Shown: one piece after another, positions 1 to 8,136 of the stretch
Layout: every line of letters begins with the position of its first letter
How positions within the stretch are numbered: position 1 is the stretch's first letter
NCBI GenBank assembly: GCA_029260165.1
Contig: JAJDDT010000042.1
Location: 114,144-178,143, forward strand
Source of the DNA: Phycisphaerae bacterium
Lineage (GTDB): Bacteria > Planctomycetota > Phycisphaerae > UBA1845
Length of the DNA stretch: 64,000 nucleotides
Direction of reading: 5' to 3'
The notes under the pieces: model-generated
What the model saw: only the letters and a program-made list of their open reading frames with translations
Told to the model about the DNA's origin: nothing
Database searches by the model: none
Program-made: the position numbers and the translations under genes

Positions 1-595
1 CCATCGCGTCGATTACCGGAAATGAACCCTCCTTCAAACACAACGCCTTCGGATACGCCCGCAGTTTTAGATCATCCGGATCAATCAACGCAAACTCGTC
101 CGACAGATACCGCCAACCGCTCCGCACCAAACCAGCCGTCAGCGTCGTCTTCCCACTGCCCGGACTCGCCGGCAGAATCACACCCTGACCATCCACCTCC
201 ACCACGCCCGCGTGAATCTGATAAAACCGCGGGTGATACAACATGATGTGCCAGTTGATCGCCCACTCGATGTGCGGCAGCAGCGACGGATTGTTCCAAA
301 CCGTGAATCGATGCTCCCCGTCCGCCCAAACCTCATAACGACGTCGCTTCATTCGCCCCAATCGCGTCGGCTTGACCTCAACGAGGATGGCATCACGCGT
401 CGGTTCTGACATCCGACAGTGCTCGTACAATTCGCAAAAATCCCGCATCGCCGGACGATATGGACACTTCAGCGACACCGCGATCACACCAATTTGAAAA
501 TGAGCGATCTCGCCTCCCCCATCCCCGAAAAAATCGCGATCAGACCATTCCGCCACACACGCCAACTGACCCGACTGTCCGCCCAACCTCGTCAC
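1..595 (-). CDS. HprK-related kinase (partial, C-terminus beyond window)
   Basis: About 198 codons are visible and the gene runs off the left edge. A Walker A loop, ASPGSGKTT, lies near residues 143-151, preceded by IHAGVVEVDGQ and followed by YLSDEFALID. This is the layout of HPr kinase-like proteins that keep only the kinase core (the HprK-related kinase A group and the lasso-peptide kinases). The GTG start overlaps the stop of the PqqD-like gene in a GTGA junction, which argues for translational coupling. The kinase would phosphorylate a protein or peptide on Ser; the substrate is not known. The 70-residue peptide two genes upstream is a candidate. Family assignment is firm, substrate is inference. 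Confidence 0.85.
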   Translation of the reverse strand, partial: MTRLGGQSGQLACVAEWSDRDFFGDGGGEIAHFQIGVIAVSLKCPYRPAMRDFCELYEHCRMSEPTRDAILVEVKPTRLGRMKRRRYEVWADGEHRFTVWNNPSLLPHIEWAINWHIMLYHPRFYQIHAGVVEVDGQGVILPASPGSGKTTLTAGLVRSGWRYLSDEFALIDPDDLKLRAYPKALCLKEGSFPVIDAM

Positions 596-918
596 GCCGA
601 CTCGCTTTCGCCAACACGTTCAACCAAACCCGATTCCCACATCGCCTTGATCGCCGTGGGCACATCACGTCTCGCCACGTCCACGGGTACGTCAAACCGC
701 CCAACCATTCGCGTGACAATCTCATCAACACCCGTCACGCCGTCGCAGCCACACCAGACGAAATACGCCGACCGATTCAAACGACACGTCGTGTTAAACA
801 CCAGATCGTAAAGCACCGCTTCGCCATCGATTTCGTGCACATCAACATCATGGCGACGTACGAAGCGATTCAATGCACCCACCGAATCACCAGACGGATT
901 GTCCACGTTTGCGATCAT
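592..918 (-). CDS. PqqD-family peptide chaperone (HprK-associated)
   Basis: A 108-residue protein with a PqqD-like core: VHEIDGEAVLYDL, then NTTCRLNRSAYFVW, then a helical part ending in a PTAIKAMWESGLV segment. PqqD proteins bind the leader of a precursor peptide and present it to a modifying enzyme. Here the gene sits between a small peptide gene and an HprK-related kinase. It overlaps both: ATGA with the upstream peptide stop and GTGA with the kinase start. This arrangement matches the HPr-rel-A type systems and, in part, the PqqD plus kinase pair of some lasso-peptide clusters. No radical SAM or lasso cyclase gene is visible next to it. Confidence 0.8.
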   Translation of the reverse strand: MIANVDNPSGDSVGALNRFVRRHDVDVHEIDGEAVLYDLVFNTTCRLNRSAYFVWCGCDGVTGVDEIVTRMVGRFDVPVDVARRDVPTAIKAMWESGLVERVGESESA

Positions 919-1127
919 GACGTGGCACTCACCCCACTGGCTGCCAACGCTTCCGAAGGCCTGAACAAGTGAATCAGCGGCGCCGAGTAGACCAAAAGCT
1001 TCGTCGCACCCCCCATCACCGCCCGCCGGGAGTGCACCGCCTCAATGTCCGCGCCAACGGTCTCCGCATCGGACCGCTCGCGCCCATCAACCGCGCGAAA
1101 CTCGTCTTGTCCCTGCTTGTCGGGCAT
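915..1127 (-). CDS. Small peptide, candidate substrate of the HprK/PqqD cassette
   Basis: A 70-residue peptide with a strong ribosome-binding site (AGGTGGAG, 5 nt before ATG). The first half is charged (many D, E, R). A basic SRRAVMGG follows, then a hydrophobic stretch ATKLLVYSAPLIHLF, and a small-residue tail ending GVSATS. The last residue is Ser. The SRR-plus-hydrophobic layout could be a Tat or membrane signal. Alternatively the GG could be a leader cleavage site with a modified C-terminal core. Its stop overlaps the PqqD start, so the three genes are made together. Function unknown; the precursor role is inferred from position and size. Confidence 0.65.
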   Translation of the reverse strand: MPDKQGQDEFRAVDGRERSDAETVGADIEAVHSRRAVMGGATKLLVYSAPLIHLFRPSEALAASGVSATS

Positions 1128-1282
1128 ACAGACTCCACCTCAATCTGTGACGTCGATTATCAGCCACAGAGGTTTATCGGTCGCGTTTTGAGCCGAGTTG
1201 ACTACCGGTCTTGCAAGGACCGATAACCCACAAGAAATGAAAATCCACCCCAACCGCAGGCGTACCCACCGCCCGCAGTTCG

Positions 1283-1462
1283 TCAGTGCGTCCGGTGCTT
1301 GCCGTGATGATGGACGCGGTGCAGGATCAGCACGGCAACAGCCGGCAGGAACAACAGATTCCCCACCGGATCCGCCCGAACCAGGCCAATCGAACCCATT
1401 GCGTTCGTCGGCACAGCCACCACGCACAAGAACACCAAAATCCCAATCGCCAATCGTAACAT
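1283..1462 (-). CDS. Small membrane protein, function unknown
   Basis: A 59-residue protein chosen from the ATG with a clear GGAGGTG ribosome-binding site six bases upstream. It has two hydrophobic segments, LAIGILVFLCVVAV near the N-terminus and NLLFLPAVAVLILH in the middle, then a His-rich tail (HRVHHHGKHRTH). The tail could bind metal, but nothing else shows a function. It lies 155 bp upstream of the peptide-PqqD-HprK cassette on the same strand, so it could be co-transcribed with it. I do not recognise a family. Confidence 0.55.
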   Translation of the reverse strand: MLRLAIGILVFLCVVAVPTNAMGSIGLVRADPVGNLLFLPAVAVLILHRVHHHGKHRTH

Positions 1463-1620
1463 CTCAGCACCTCCGATGGCCGAAACACCAAGGCCTTCAC
1501 CATTCAACATGACACACAGACGGCCCCAGTCAAGTAGATTCTTTGTTACCGAACACAAAGAAAAACAAGTAACACTGTATATGAGGTGCAGTTCCAGTCC
1601 ATGGGGGCTTTTTCGTGGCG

Positions 1621-1708
1621 TAATGCTAATTTTATGCTAAAAAAACAAGAATTAGCATTGCAAATGGAAGACGGTGTGTTATGCTAATGTTGTCGATATT
1701 AGCATAAC
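1621..1708 (+). promoter_or_regulatory. Operator array upstream of fic (five ATGCTAAT half-sites)
   Basis: Five copies of ATGCTAA(T) lie in 90 bp: forward at 1623 and 1633, reverse at 1651, forward at 1681, reverse at 1698. The last pair forms a perfect inverted repeat, GTTATGCTAAT at 1678-1688 and ATTAGCATAAC at 1698-1708, with a 9-bp spacer. It ends about 17 bp before the likely TTG start of the Fic gene. This is the geometry of a multi-site repressor operator. The C-terminal winged-helix-like part of the Fic protein could be the binder, making this autoregulation; that is inference. Confidence 0.7.
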
Positions 1709-1724
1709 GATCAGGAGAACGGTC

Positions 1725-3056
1725 TTGCCGCTCAAAATCCCGCGAAAACCCAAGCCATACGGGCAACTCTTAGACGAGGTCGATATCTATCGGGTACTCG
1801 AGTTGGAGCAACTCCTCCTTGACCAACCCCAAGACAAATATCTCCACTGGGACAAAATCCGCCATTTGGCATCGCCTGACGGATTCAGCCACGACGAGTG
1901 GTGGTGCGCGATTAAAATGGCTCGCAGGCAAAACAGCCGTCCAATTCCCCTGCAAACGCAATCAAGCGAACCATTCCATTTCCACCTGCCGGACCCCATT
2001 CCGGAAACGCTGCACTGGATTGACCAGAACGCCGGCGGTCGAATCGAAATGCCCATGCAGACGGCTACTCCCGACACGCGCGATCGATACCTGATCAACT
2101 CGCTCATTGAGGAAGCCATCACATCAAGCCAACTGGAGGGAGCAACGACCACAGGACCGGTCGCGAAGGAACTCATCCGAACAGGTCGACCACCGCGTGA
2201 TGAAAGCGAGCAGATGATCGTCAACAACTACCTCGCAATGCGAAAAATCCGCGAGTTCGTTGACAAGCCACTGACGCCGGCAGTAATCAAGGAACTACAC
2301 ACGATTATTTCGGATAAGACATTGCAGCAACCGTCCGATAGCGGACGCTTCCGACGAGATGACGAAAACATCGTTGTTCAAGACGACCATGGAAACATCC
2401 TGCATACACCTCCACCAGCCGATCAGTTACCAGAACGGATGGACGCACTGTGCCGGTTTGCCAACAGCGAAACCCCTGACCGATTCGTCCACCCGGTCAT
2501 CCGTTCCATCATCATTCACTTCTGGTTTTCTTACGATCACCCATTCATCGACGGAAATGGTCGGACTGCCCGCGCTTTGTTTTACTGGTCCATGTTGCAT
2601 CACAAGTACTGGCTTTGCGAATTCATTTCCATATCTGAAATCATACGAAAGGCGCCGAAGCGGTACGGCCGAGCATTTCTGCATGTCGAGACAGACGAAA
2701 ACGATCTCAATTACTTCATCATTTACCATCTGACTGTCATTCGCCGAGCGATCGAAAGTTTGCGCGAGTATCTCCAGAAGAAAACGGAGCAACTTAAGAA
2801 AGTCGAAGCGCATCTCCGCGGAAATCAGACATTGAACCATCGCCAACAGGCTCTCATCAGCCACGCGCTGCGACACCCGCAGCAGGTCTACACAATCGCC
2901 TCCCACCAACGAAGCCACAACGTCGTCCCGCAAACCGCACGGACAGACCTCAACAACCTTGCGGAAAAGGGACTGCTACATCGCAAACGGATCTCGCGCG
3001 TTTGGCGATATACCCCGGTCCCCAACCTCGAAGCCAAGCTCGCAAACATTGGCTGA
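1725..3056 (+). CDS. Fic family protein adenylyltransferase with C-terminal HTH-like domain
   Basis: The Fic motif HPFIDGNGR is at residues 272-280, with the catalytic His first. A class II inhibitory helix motif, SSQLEG, sits near residue 134, the N-terminal position typical of self-inhibited Fic proteins. Such enzymes move AMP (or another nucleotide part) onto target hydroxyls. The C-terminal 100 residues (QALISHALRHPQQVYTIASH, then a helix and wing) look like a winged helix. I chose TTG at 1725 because AGGAG lies 7 nt before it. An upstream ATG at 1674 would place the start inside the operator repeats. Length 443 aa is usual for the Fic/DUF4172-like group. No antitoxin gene is next to it, fitting built-in inhibition. 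Confidence 0.9.
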   Translation: MPLKIPRKPKPYGQLLDEVDIYRVLELEQLLLDQPQDKYLHWDKIRHLASPDGFSHDEWWCAIKMARRQNSRPIPLQTQSSEPFHFHLPDPIPETLHWIDQNAGGRIEMPMQTATPDTRDRYLINSLIEEAITSSQLEGATTTGPVAKELIRTGRPPRDESEQMIVNNYLAMRKIREFVDKPLTPAVIKELHTIISDKTLQQPSDSGRFRRDDENIVVQDDHGNILHTPPPADQLPERMDALCRFANSETPDRFVHPVIRSIIIHFWFSYDHPFIDGNGRTARALFYWSMLHHKYWLCEFISISEIIRKAPKRYGRAFLHVETDENDLNYFIIYHLTVIRRAIESLREYLQKKTEQLKKVEAHLRGNQTLNHRQQALISHALRHPQQVYTIASHQRSHNVVPQTARTDLNNLAEKGLLHRKRISRVWRYTPVPNLEAKLANIG

Positions 3057-3125
3057 CGAAACGCAGTCCTGTTTCCGTCAGCCCTGCGCCTGTGCACAAC
3101 TTCACCGCGCCGATACGATGCCCGC

Positions 3126-5222
3126 GTGTCTCATCGCGCCAATATCCTTGCTCGCATCCCCAAGCCTGCCGCTCGATGGTCCAGGCTTTTCGGGATGGCC
3201 ACCGTCGTCGGGCTGCTTGGCGGGCTGACCGCGGCTGGGATGGAATGGGCGCTTCACGAAGGCTCCCGCCTGCTCGTCGAAAAATTCACGCACACCGCCA
3301 GCGCGACCGTCGGACAATTCCACCTTGGCGTCCTGCTCCTGCCCGCGGCCGGCGGACTCGTGGCAGGCCTTGCGATCCATTTGCTGTGCCCGACCGCGTT
3401 TGGCCACGGCACCGACGCCCTGACCCACGCCTTCCACCACGACATGGGCAAATTTCCCGTCAAAGGTCCCGGCATCAAGGGCATCGCCGCCGTCGGCGTC
3501 ATCTCCTGCGGGGGATCCGCCGGCCCCGAGGGCCCCATCGCCGCACTTGGGGCTGCCATAGGATCGACCGTGGCGGGTCTTTTCGGAATGACGCCGCGCG
3601 AGCGTCGCGTTCTGCTCGTCGCGGGTTGCGCAGCCGGTGTTGGAGCCATCTTTCAATGCCCGCTGGGCGGAGCACTTTTTGCGGCAGGGGTCCTTTACAA
3701 GGAACCCGAATTTGAAACCGACGCCATCGTCCCCGCTTTCGTCGCGTCCGTCGTCGGATACTCCACCTTCATGGCCTTCTACGGATTTGGTGAATTTCTC
3801 ATCCCCAACGCGAACGATCTCGTTTTTTCCGAGGTCTGGCATCTGCTCCCCTATCTCCTGCTCGGACCGCTCTGCGGACTCGTCAGCATACTCCTCAGCC
3901 TGTCCATGTGGATCGTCGAGAAAAAACTCCTTCCGCTCTCACGACTGCCACGCTGGTTCGCACCGGCCATTGGCGGACTCAGCACCGGTGCCCTCGCCTG
4001 CGCACTGCCGCAGATCATGGACGGGCGATACGACTTCATCCGCAATGCCATGTCCGGTTTCGATTACAGCGGTAACAACTGGTGGACGTGGGCAGGCCTG
4101 TTCGGCGCGGTCGCCGTCGCCAAATGCATCGCGACCGCCCTTACTGTCGGCAGCGGCGCGTCAGGCGGTGTCCTCGGTCCCAGCGTTTTCGCCGGTGGAG
4201 TTGTCGGCGCCTTCCTCGGTGCCGTTCTTGAAGCTCTCTACCCGGGACAGTTCCCCGAAACACTCCGGATGGCCCTCATCCCCGTCGGGATGGGCGGCGT
4301 CCTGTCTGCCTCGATGCGCGTCCCGCTCGCCTCCGTCGTCATGATCATGGAGATGACCGGCAGCTATGGCTTGATCGTTCCGCTCATGCTCGTCTGCATA
4401 ACCTCCTACGTCATCGGGCGACGTTTCGGACTCAACCACGAGCAGCTCCGCTCAGCGGCTGACTCCCCCGCCCACGCCGCCGATGCGATCATCCACATCC
4501 TCGAATCCAACCGCGTCAGACAATTCATGGAATCAGATTGGCCACTCGTCGCCACCCCTGACATGACGATTCCCCAACTTGTCGAACGCATCCAACCGGG
4601 CACGCGACCTGTCTTCGCCGTCGTTGAAAACAGCAGACTCGTCGGACTGATATCCGTCCCGGACCTCGATGGCATCATGGCGGAACCAGGATTGGCTGAC
4701 GCACTCATCGCCAGCGACATCATGACCGAACAGCTCGCGACCGTCTTCGACGACGATGACCTTTACGCAGCCCTGAACGTCTTTCGCATCGAAAACCACG
4801 ACGTCCTGCCCGTCGTCTCCCGCGGTCGAAAACGACCATGGGTTGGCATGCTCACGCGCAAACGCGTCTTTGAAGCGGTCCAGCAAAAAATTCACGAAAC
4901 CCAGCAGGCTGTTCTGCAGGAACACGCCGGTCTCGCTGCCATCGAACAGGAAGGAAAACTCCAACAACTCGTCATGGGGGTCAACCCCACACGCAACGAT
5001 CAGATCCAACGACTCATCGTTCCGATGCAGGCACTGGGCCAATCACTCCGCGAGGCGGACTTTCGGAAGAACTTCGGTGCGCAGGTAATCGCCATCGAGA
5101 AAGCCGACGGGACCATGGAATGTCCGCCCAACATCGATGCTCCGCTCACCATGCGCGACCGACTCGTCGCCGTCGTCTGGCAGGACAGAACCTCCCCCGA
5201 ACCCAAATCTGACAACAACTGA
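3126..5222 (+). CDS. CLC family chloride channel or H+/Cl- antiporter with CBS domains
   Basis: A 698-residue protein. Residues from about 20 to 440 hold many membrane segments with CLC signatures: GHGTDAL in place of the usual GSGIP, then GPEGP at residues 133-137 with the gating Glu kept, then GSGASGGVLGPSVFAGG for the third motif. A cytoplasmic part follows with two CBS-like repeats (FMESDWPLVATPDMTIPQLV and IASDIMTEQLATVFDDDDLY) and a further C-terminal region of about 90 residues. It moves chloride or another anion across the inner membrane; CBS pairs often sense nucleotides. The GTG start has no strong ribosome-binding site, and an ATG at 3195 is an alternative. Confidence 0.9.
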   Translation: MSHRANILARIPKPAARWSRLFGMATVVGLLGGLTAAGMEWALHEGSRLLVEKFTHTASATVGQFHLGVLLLPAAGGLVAGLAIHLLCPTAFGHGTDALTHAFHHDMGKFPVKGPGIKGIAAVGVISCGGSAGPEGPIAALGAAIGSTVAGLFGMTPRERRVLLVAGCAAGVGAIFQCPLGGALFAAGVLYKEPEFETDAIVPAFVASVVGYSTFMAFYGFGEFLIPNANDLVFSEVWHLLPYLLLGPLCGLVSILLSLSMWIVEKKLLPLSRLPRWFAPAIGGLSTGALACALPQIMDGRYDFIRNAMSGFDYSGNNWWTWAGLFGAVAVAKCIATALTVGSGASGGVLGPSVFAGGVVGAFLGAVLEALYPGQFPETLRMALIPVGMGGVLSASMRVPLASVVMIMEMTGSYGLIVPLMLVCITSYVIGRRFGLNHEQLRSAADSPAHAADAIIHILESNRVRQFMESDWPLVATPDMTIPQLVERIQPGTRPVFAVVENSRLVGLISVPDLDGIMAEPGLADALIASDIMTEQLATVFDDDDLYAALNVFRIENHDVLPVVSRGRKRPWVGMLTRKRVFEAVQQKIHETQQAVLQEHAGLAAIEQEGKLQQLVMGVNPTRNDQIQRLIVPMQALGQSLREADFRKNFGAQVIAIEKADGTMECPPNIDAPLTMRDRLVAVVWQDRTSPEPKSDNN

Positions 5223-5239
5223 CCCGGGACAGGCCCGTT

Positions 5240-6958
5240 TCAGGCGCCGACGAGTGCCCCCTTTGCGACCCGACTGCCATCGCACATCAGATCACGAAAG
5301 CACGGCGGCTCGTAGGTCCAGCCTTTCTGCAGCCGCCGATCCTCGCGTCCGATCATGTATCGCAGGTATCGGCCCACGACAGGGCCTGCCAGTCGCGACT
5401 TGAGGCCAAACTCGCGATAGAGGTCCTTGAGCGTTCGCGATATCTTTTCAGACAACAGGGAGTCGGACTGGAACCACTTCCGTGCGGCCCAGAGCGCGCC
5501 GGTGTACGTTACCGCGAGTTCTCGCGCTTCCCACGCGAAACGGCTTTGGACACGGCGGTCCGGGTGATTCTTGTATCGTTTCCAGCCACGGAGCACGGTG
5601 CGGGTGATACGAACGATGCTCGGCCCGTTGATCTCGAAATCGCGACGAAATGCCCGCAGCAGGAATTCGGTCTCTCGTCCGTGTTTGATATTGGGGTGTC
5701 GATAGTTAAATTTCAACTGTCCGTGCGCGTCCGCTTCCGGGCAGTCAGCAGGATCGAGCAGTAATCCCCTGGCTTGATGCTCGGCGTGCAGCGGCGTTCC
5801 GGGAATGGGTGTGTAAAGCATGAACTGGTGGAATTCGGTGTCGTGTGCGACGGCGTGGTCGATGACGGCATCGATGTTGTCGGGCGTGTGTTCCTCCATT
5901 CCGATGATTGACGATCCAAGCACGCGAACGCCGTGGTCCTGGAGTTCACGAACAAGTGCACGGGTATCGGTGCCCTTGAGCTTGGAGTATTTGGAATCCT
6001 CCCCTTCGAGGCCCATCCACACCCATGAGATTCCGAGTCCGACGAGTTGCTCCATGGTGTACGACTGCAAAACCCTGGCTGAGCTGAACACATACATGGC
6101 CCAGGATTTGTCGTGTTCGATCATCAACTCGAGTAGTCGAATCGCACGCTTGCGATGCAGAAGGAAGTTTTCGTCCATGACGAAAAAGGATCGCACCTGC
6201 ATGTCCCGTTCGAGTTGGCACATAACGTCGAACAGTTCGTCGCCGGTGTCGTAAAAGTGCAGGCATTTGCCCTTGCCTCCGAACATGGTGGAGGTAGCAC
6301 AGAAGTTGCAACCAATGGGGCATCCGACGGAAGGAATCAGCGTCGCAGCCACATCGCCTGGTTTTTCCGTAAGATTGACGCCCATGGTTCGAGCCCCGAT
6401 ACCTGAGGCGATTCGTGGATGGCGGATCGGAGCGCTCGCGTCCTCGCCGAGGTATTTGCGCATCCAGCTCACGCCGTCACCGCGCACGATGTGGTCGGCG
6501 TCGATTCTCTGACTCAGATTGGGAATACCGGAGACGTGCCCGCCGACGACGATGGTTGCGTCCGGCAGGTGCGTGCGGACCAACTCGCACATTTTGCGCA
6601 CTTTCCCCACGTTCGGCATGATGGATCCGATGCCGACGATGTCGTAGTGGTGTGTGGTGATCTCCTCGATGAATTTCTCGAGCGTGGGAAAATCGAGGAG
6701 CGTGCTGGGGGCTTTGATGTTGTTTTGGATCAGCATGAGGCCCCACGAGCGGTGGAACATGCGCAGCGAAAATGCGCGCTGCACCCGGGTCACCTGGTTG
6801 TGGTACAGCTCCATGGGGTTGATCGTCCGACTTCCGTAGGCGTCGTCGACGGCAAACGGTCCGAACACGCTGCTGAGCAGCACGCGTGCTCGTGAGCCTG
6901 AAGGATGAACGGGTGGTGCTGACTGATCGATCGGCGCGGCGATGCTGAGTTCTATCAT
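5240..6958 (-). CDS. B12-binding-type radical SAM protein, substrate unknown
   Basis: A 572-residue protein starting at an ATG with GAGG upstream. Residues about 95-175 form a cobalamin-binding-like Rossmann domain (HYDIVGIGSIMPNVGK, TIVVGGHVSG) without the DxHxxG histidine, as in many enzymes of this class. The radical SAM cluster motif is C213-x3-C217-x2-C220 in GCPIGCNFC, followed by MDENFLLHRKRA and GLEGEDSKYSKLKGT. A C-terminal extension of about 130 residues follows. Relatives do methylations, ring formations or cyclisations on lipids, tetrapyrroles or amino acids. It lies 55 bp after nadA and is the last gene of the lyase run, which suggests a tailoring role there. Substrate not recognisable. 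Confidence 0.82.
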   Translation of the reverse strand: MIELSIAAPIDQSAPPVHPSGSRARVLLSSVFGPFAVDDAYGSRTINPMELYHNQVTRVQRAFSLRMFHRSWGLMLIQNNIKAPSTLLDFPTLEKFIEEITTHHYDIVGIGSIMPNVGKVRKMCELVRTHLPDATIVVGGHVSGIPNLSQRIDADHIVRGDGVSWMRKYLGEDASAPIRHPRIASGIGARTMGVNLTEKPGDVAATLIPSVGCPIGCNFCATSTMFGGKGKCLHFYDTGDELFDVMCQLERDMQVRSFFVMDENFLLHRKRAIRLLELMIEHDKSWAMYVFSSARVLQSYTMEQLVGLGISWVWMGLEGEDSKYSKLKGTDTRALVRELQDHGVRVLGSSIIGMEEHTPDNIDAVIDHAVAHDTEFHQFMLYTPIPGTPLHAEHQARGLLLDPADCPEADAHGQLKFNYRHPNIKHGRETEFLLRAFRRDFEINGPSIVRITRTVLRGWKRYKNHPDRRVQSRFAWEARELAVTYTGALWAARKWFQSDSLLSEKISRTLKDLYREFGLKSRLAGPVVGRYLRYMIGREDRRLQKGWTYEPPCFRDLMCDGSRVAKGALVGA

Positions 6959-7013
6959 TCTGTGATACCTCTTGTTTTTTCGTTGATTTACGAGGGCAGG
7001 CTCAATAATGAGC

Positions 7014-8102
7014 CTATGTCGAAACGTGCGACGGCGTGTTCGACGTCGCAAGCATTCTTTCCAGGGCGCTGCGAGCGCGAACGGCCACGGATTCCGGAAT
7101 GCTTACCGCATAGCGGTTCAACTTCAGGGATTCGAGCGTTTGTTCCAGCGTGATCTCGTTCATGTGTGGGCAGCGTATGCTACAGAGACGCAGCATTTCC
7201 TTATCCGGGTTGTCGGCGGCGACGTTGTCTCCCATCGCACATTCGGTCAGCAACAGGTACCGCGACGCTTTGGTTTGTTGAACATGACGAATCATGGCGG
7301 AGGTGCTGCCGGAGAAATCAGAAGCAGCCACGACATCCGGCGGGCACTCCGGGTGGGCCAATACGACCACGTCGGAAAACTGCCTGCGTACGTCCTCCAC
7401 GTCCGACACGCTGAATCGCTCGTGCACTTCGCATCGGCCATTCCACCCGACAACGGTGGACCCACTCTCGCAGCCGCTGTTCGGTTCGACAAAATCGCTC
7501 GTCGTTCCTGATTTCGAGATAATGATCTTTTTGCCCGTTTCCTTTGCCACGTTTCGGGCGAGGTACTCATCGGGGATAAAGATCACGGTGTCGGTGTCGA
7601 AGGATTCGACCACGGCGGCTGCATTGCCTGAGGTGCAGCACGCGTCGCACTCCGCCTTAACGTCGGCATAGGTATTGATGTAGCAAACAACCGGGACTCC
7701 CGGGTAGCGTGATTTCAGATGTCGTACGTCCGCGGCGGTGATGCTGGCGGCGAGTGAACAACCCGCGTCGGGCGATGGGACCAGAACCGTCTTGTCGGGG
7801 CTGAGGATTTTGGCGGTCTCCGCCATGAATCGCACGCCGCAGAAGATGATTGTGTCTGCAGAAGACGTGGCTGCGACGCGACACAACTCCAGCGAATCAC
7901 CGACGTGATCCGGGATCGTGTGGTACAGAGCAGGCTCCATATAGTTGTGGCCCAGGATGAGCGTGTTGCGTTCAACCTTGATGCGATTGATTTCGTAGAC
8001 CAGCTCCGCTTTGTATCGCAGTTCGCAGTCGGGGACGACTTCAATCAGTTTTTCGCGCATGGCGCGATACGTTGCGTCGATTGAATTCTCTAGAATGGGC
8101 AT
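7014..8102 (-). CDS. nadA: Quinolinate synthase
   Basis: A 362-residue NadA that condenses iminoaspartate with dihydroxyacetone phosphate to quinolinate in NAD synthesis. It is a [4Fe-4S] enzyme. Likely cluster ligands are Cys88 (IIFCGVRFMAETAK), Cys224 (WNGRCEVHERF) and Cys311 (CPHMNEITLE). Other signatures are LGHNYMEPA, DAGCSLA and CTSGNA. The ATG is preceded by AAGGAGG with a 7-nt gap. It sits 34 bp after tryptophanase and 55 bp before the radical SAM gene. No nadB or nadC is in the window; nadE is 27 kb away. An upstream in-frame extension exists but lacks this ribosome-binding site. Confidence 0.95.
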   Translation of the reverse strand: MPILENSIDATYRAMREKLIEVVPDCELRYKAELVYEINRIKVERNTLILGHNYMEPALYHTIPDHVGDSLELCRVAATSSADTIIFCGVRFMAETAKILSPDKTVLVPSPDAGCSLAASITAADVRHLKSRYPGVPVVCYINTYADVKAECDACCTSGNAAAVVESFDTDTVIFIPDEYLARNVAKETGKKIIISKSGTTSDFVEPNSGCESGSTVVGWNGRCEVHERFSVSDVEDVRRQFSDVVVLAHPECPPDVVAASDFSGSTSAMIRHVQQTKASRYLLLTECAMGDNVAADNPDKEMLRLCSIRCPHMNEITLEQTLESLKLNRYAVSIPESVAVRARSALERMLATSNTPSHVST

Positions 8103-8136
8103 GGTTTGCCTCCTTGCGTATGCCTCGTCGGTCCTT

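Noticed and set aside
1674..1724. ATG at 1674 as the start of the Fic gene
   Set aside because: It lies inside the operator repeats and has no ribosome-binding site; TTG at 1725 has AGGAG at the right distance and fits the family start.
3126..3195. Idea that the CLC protein lacks the gating glutamate because the motif is GPEGP and not GREGP
   Set aside because: The Glu is still at the same place; only the preceding residue differs.
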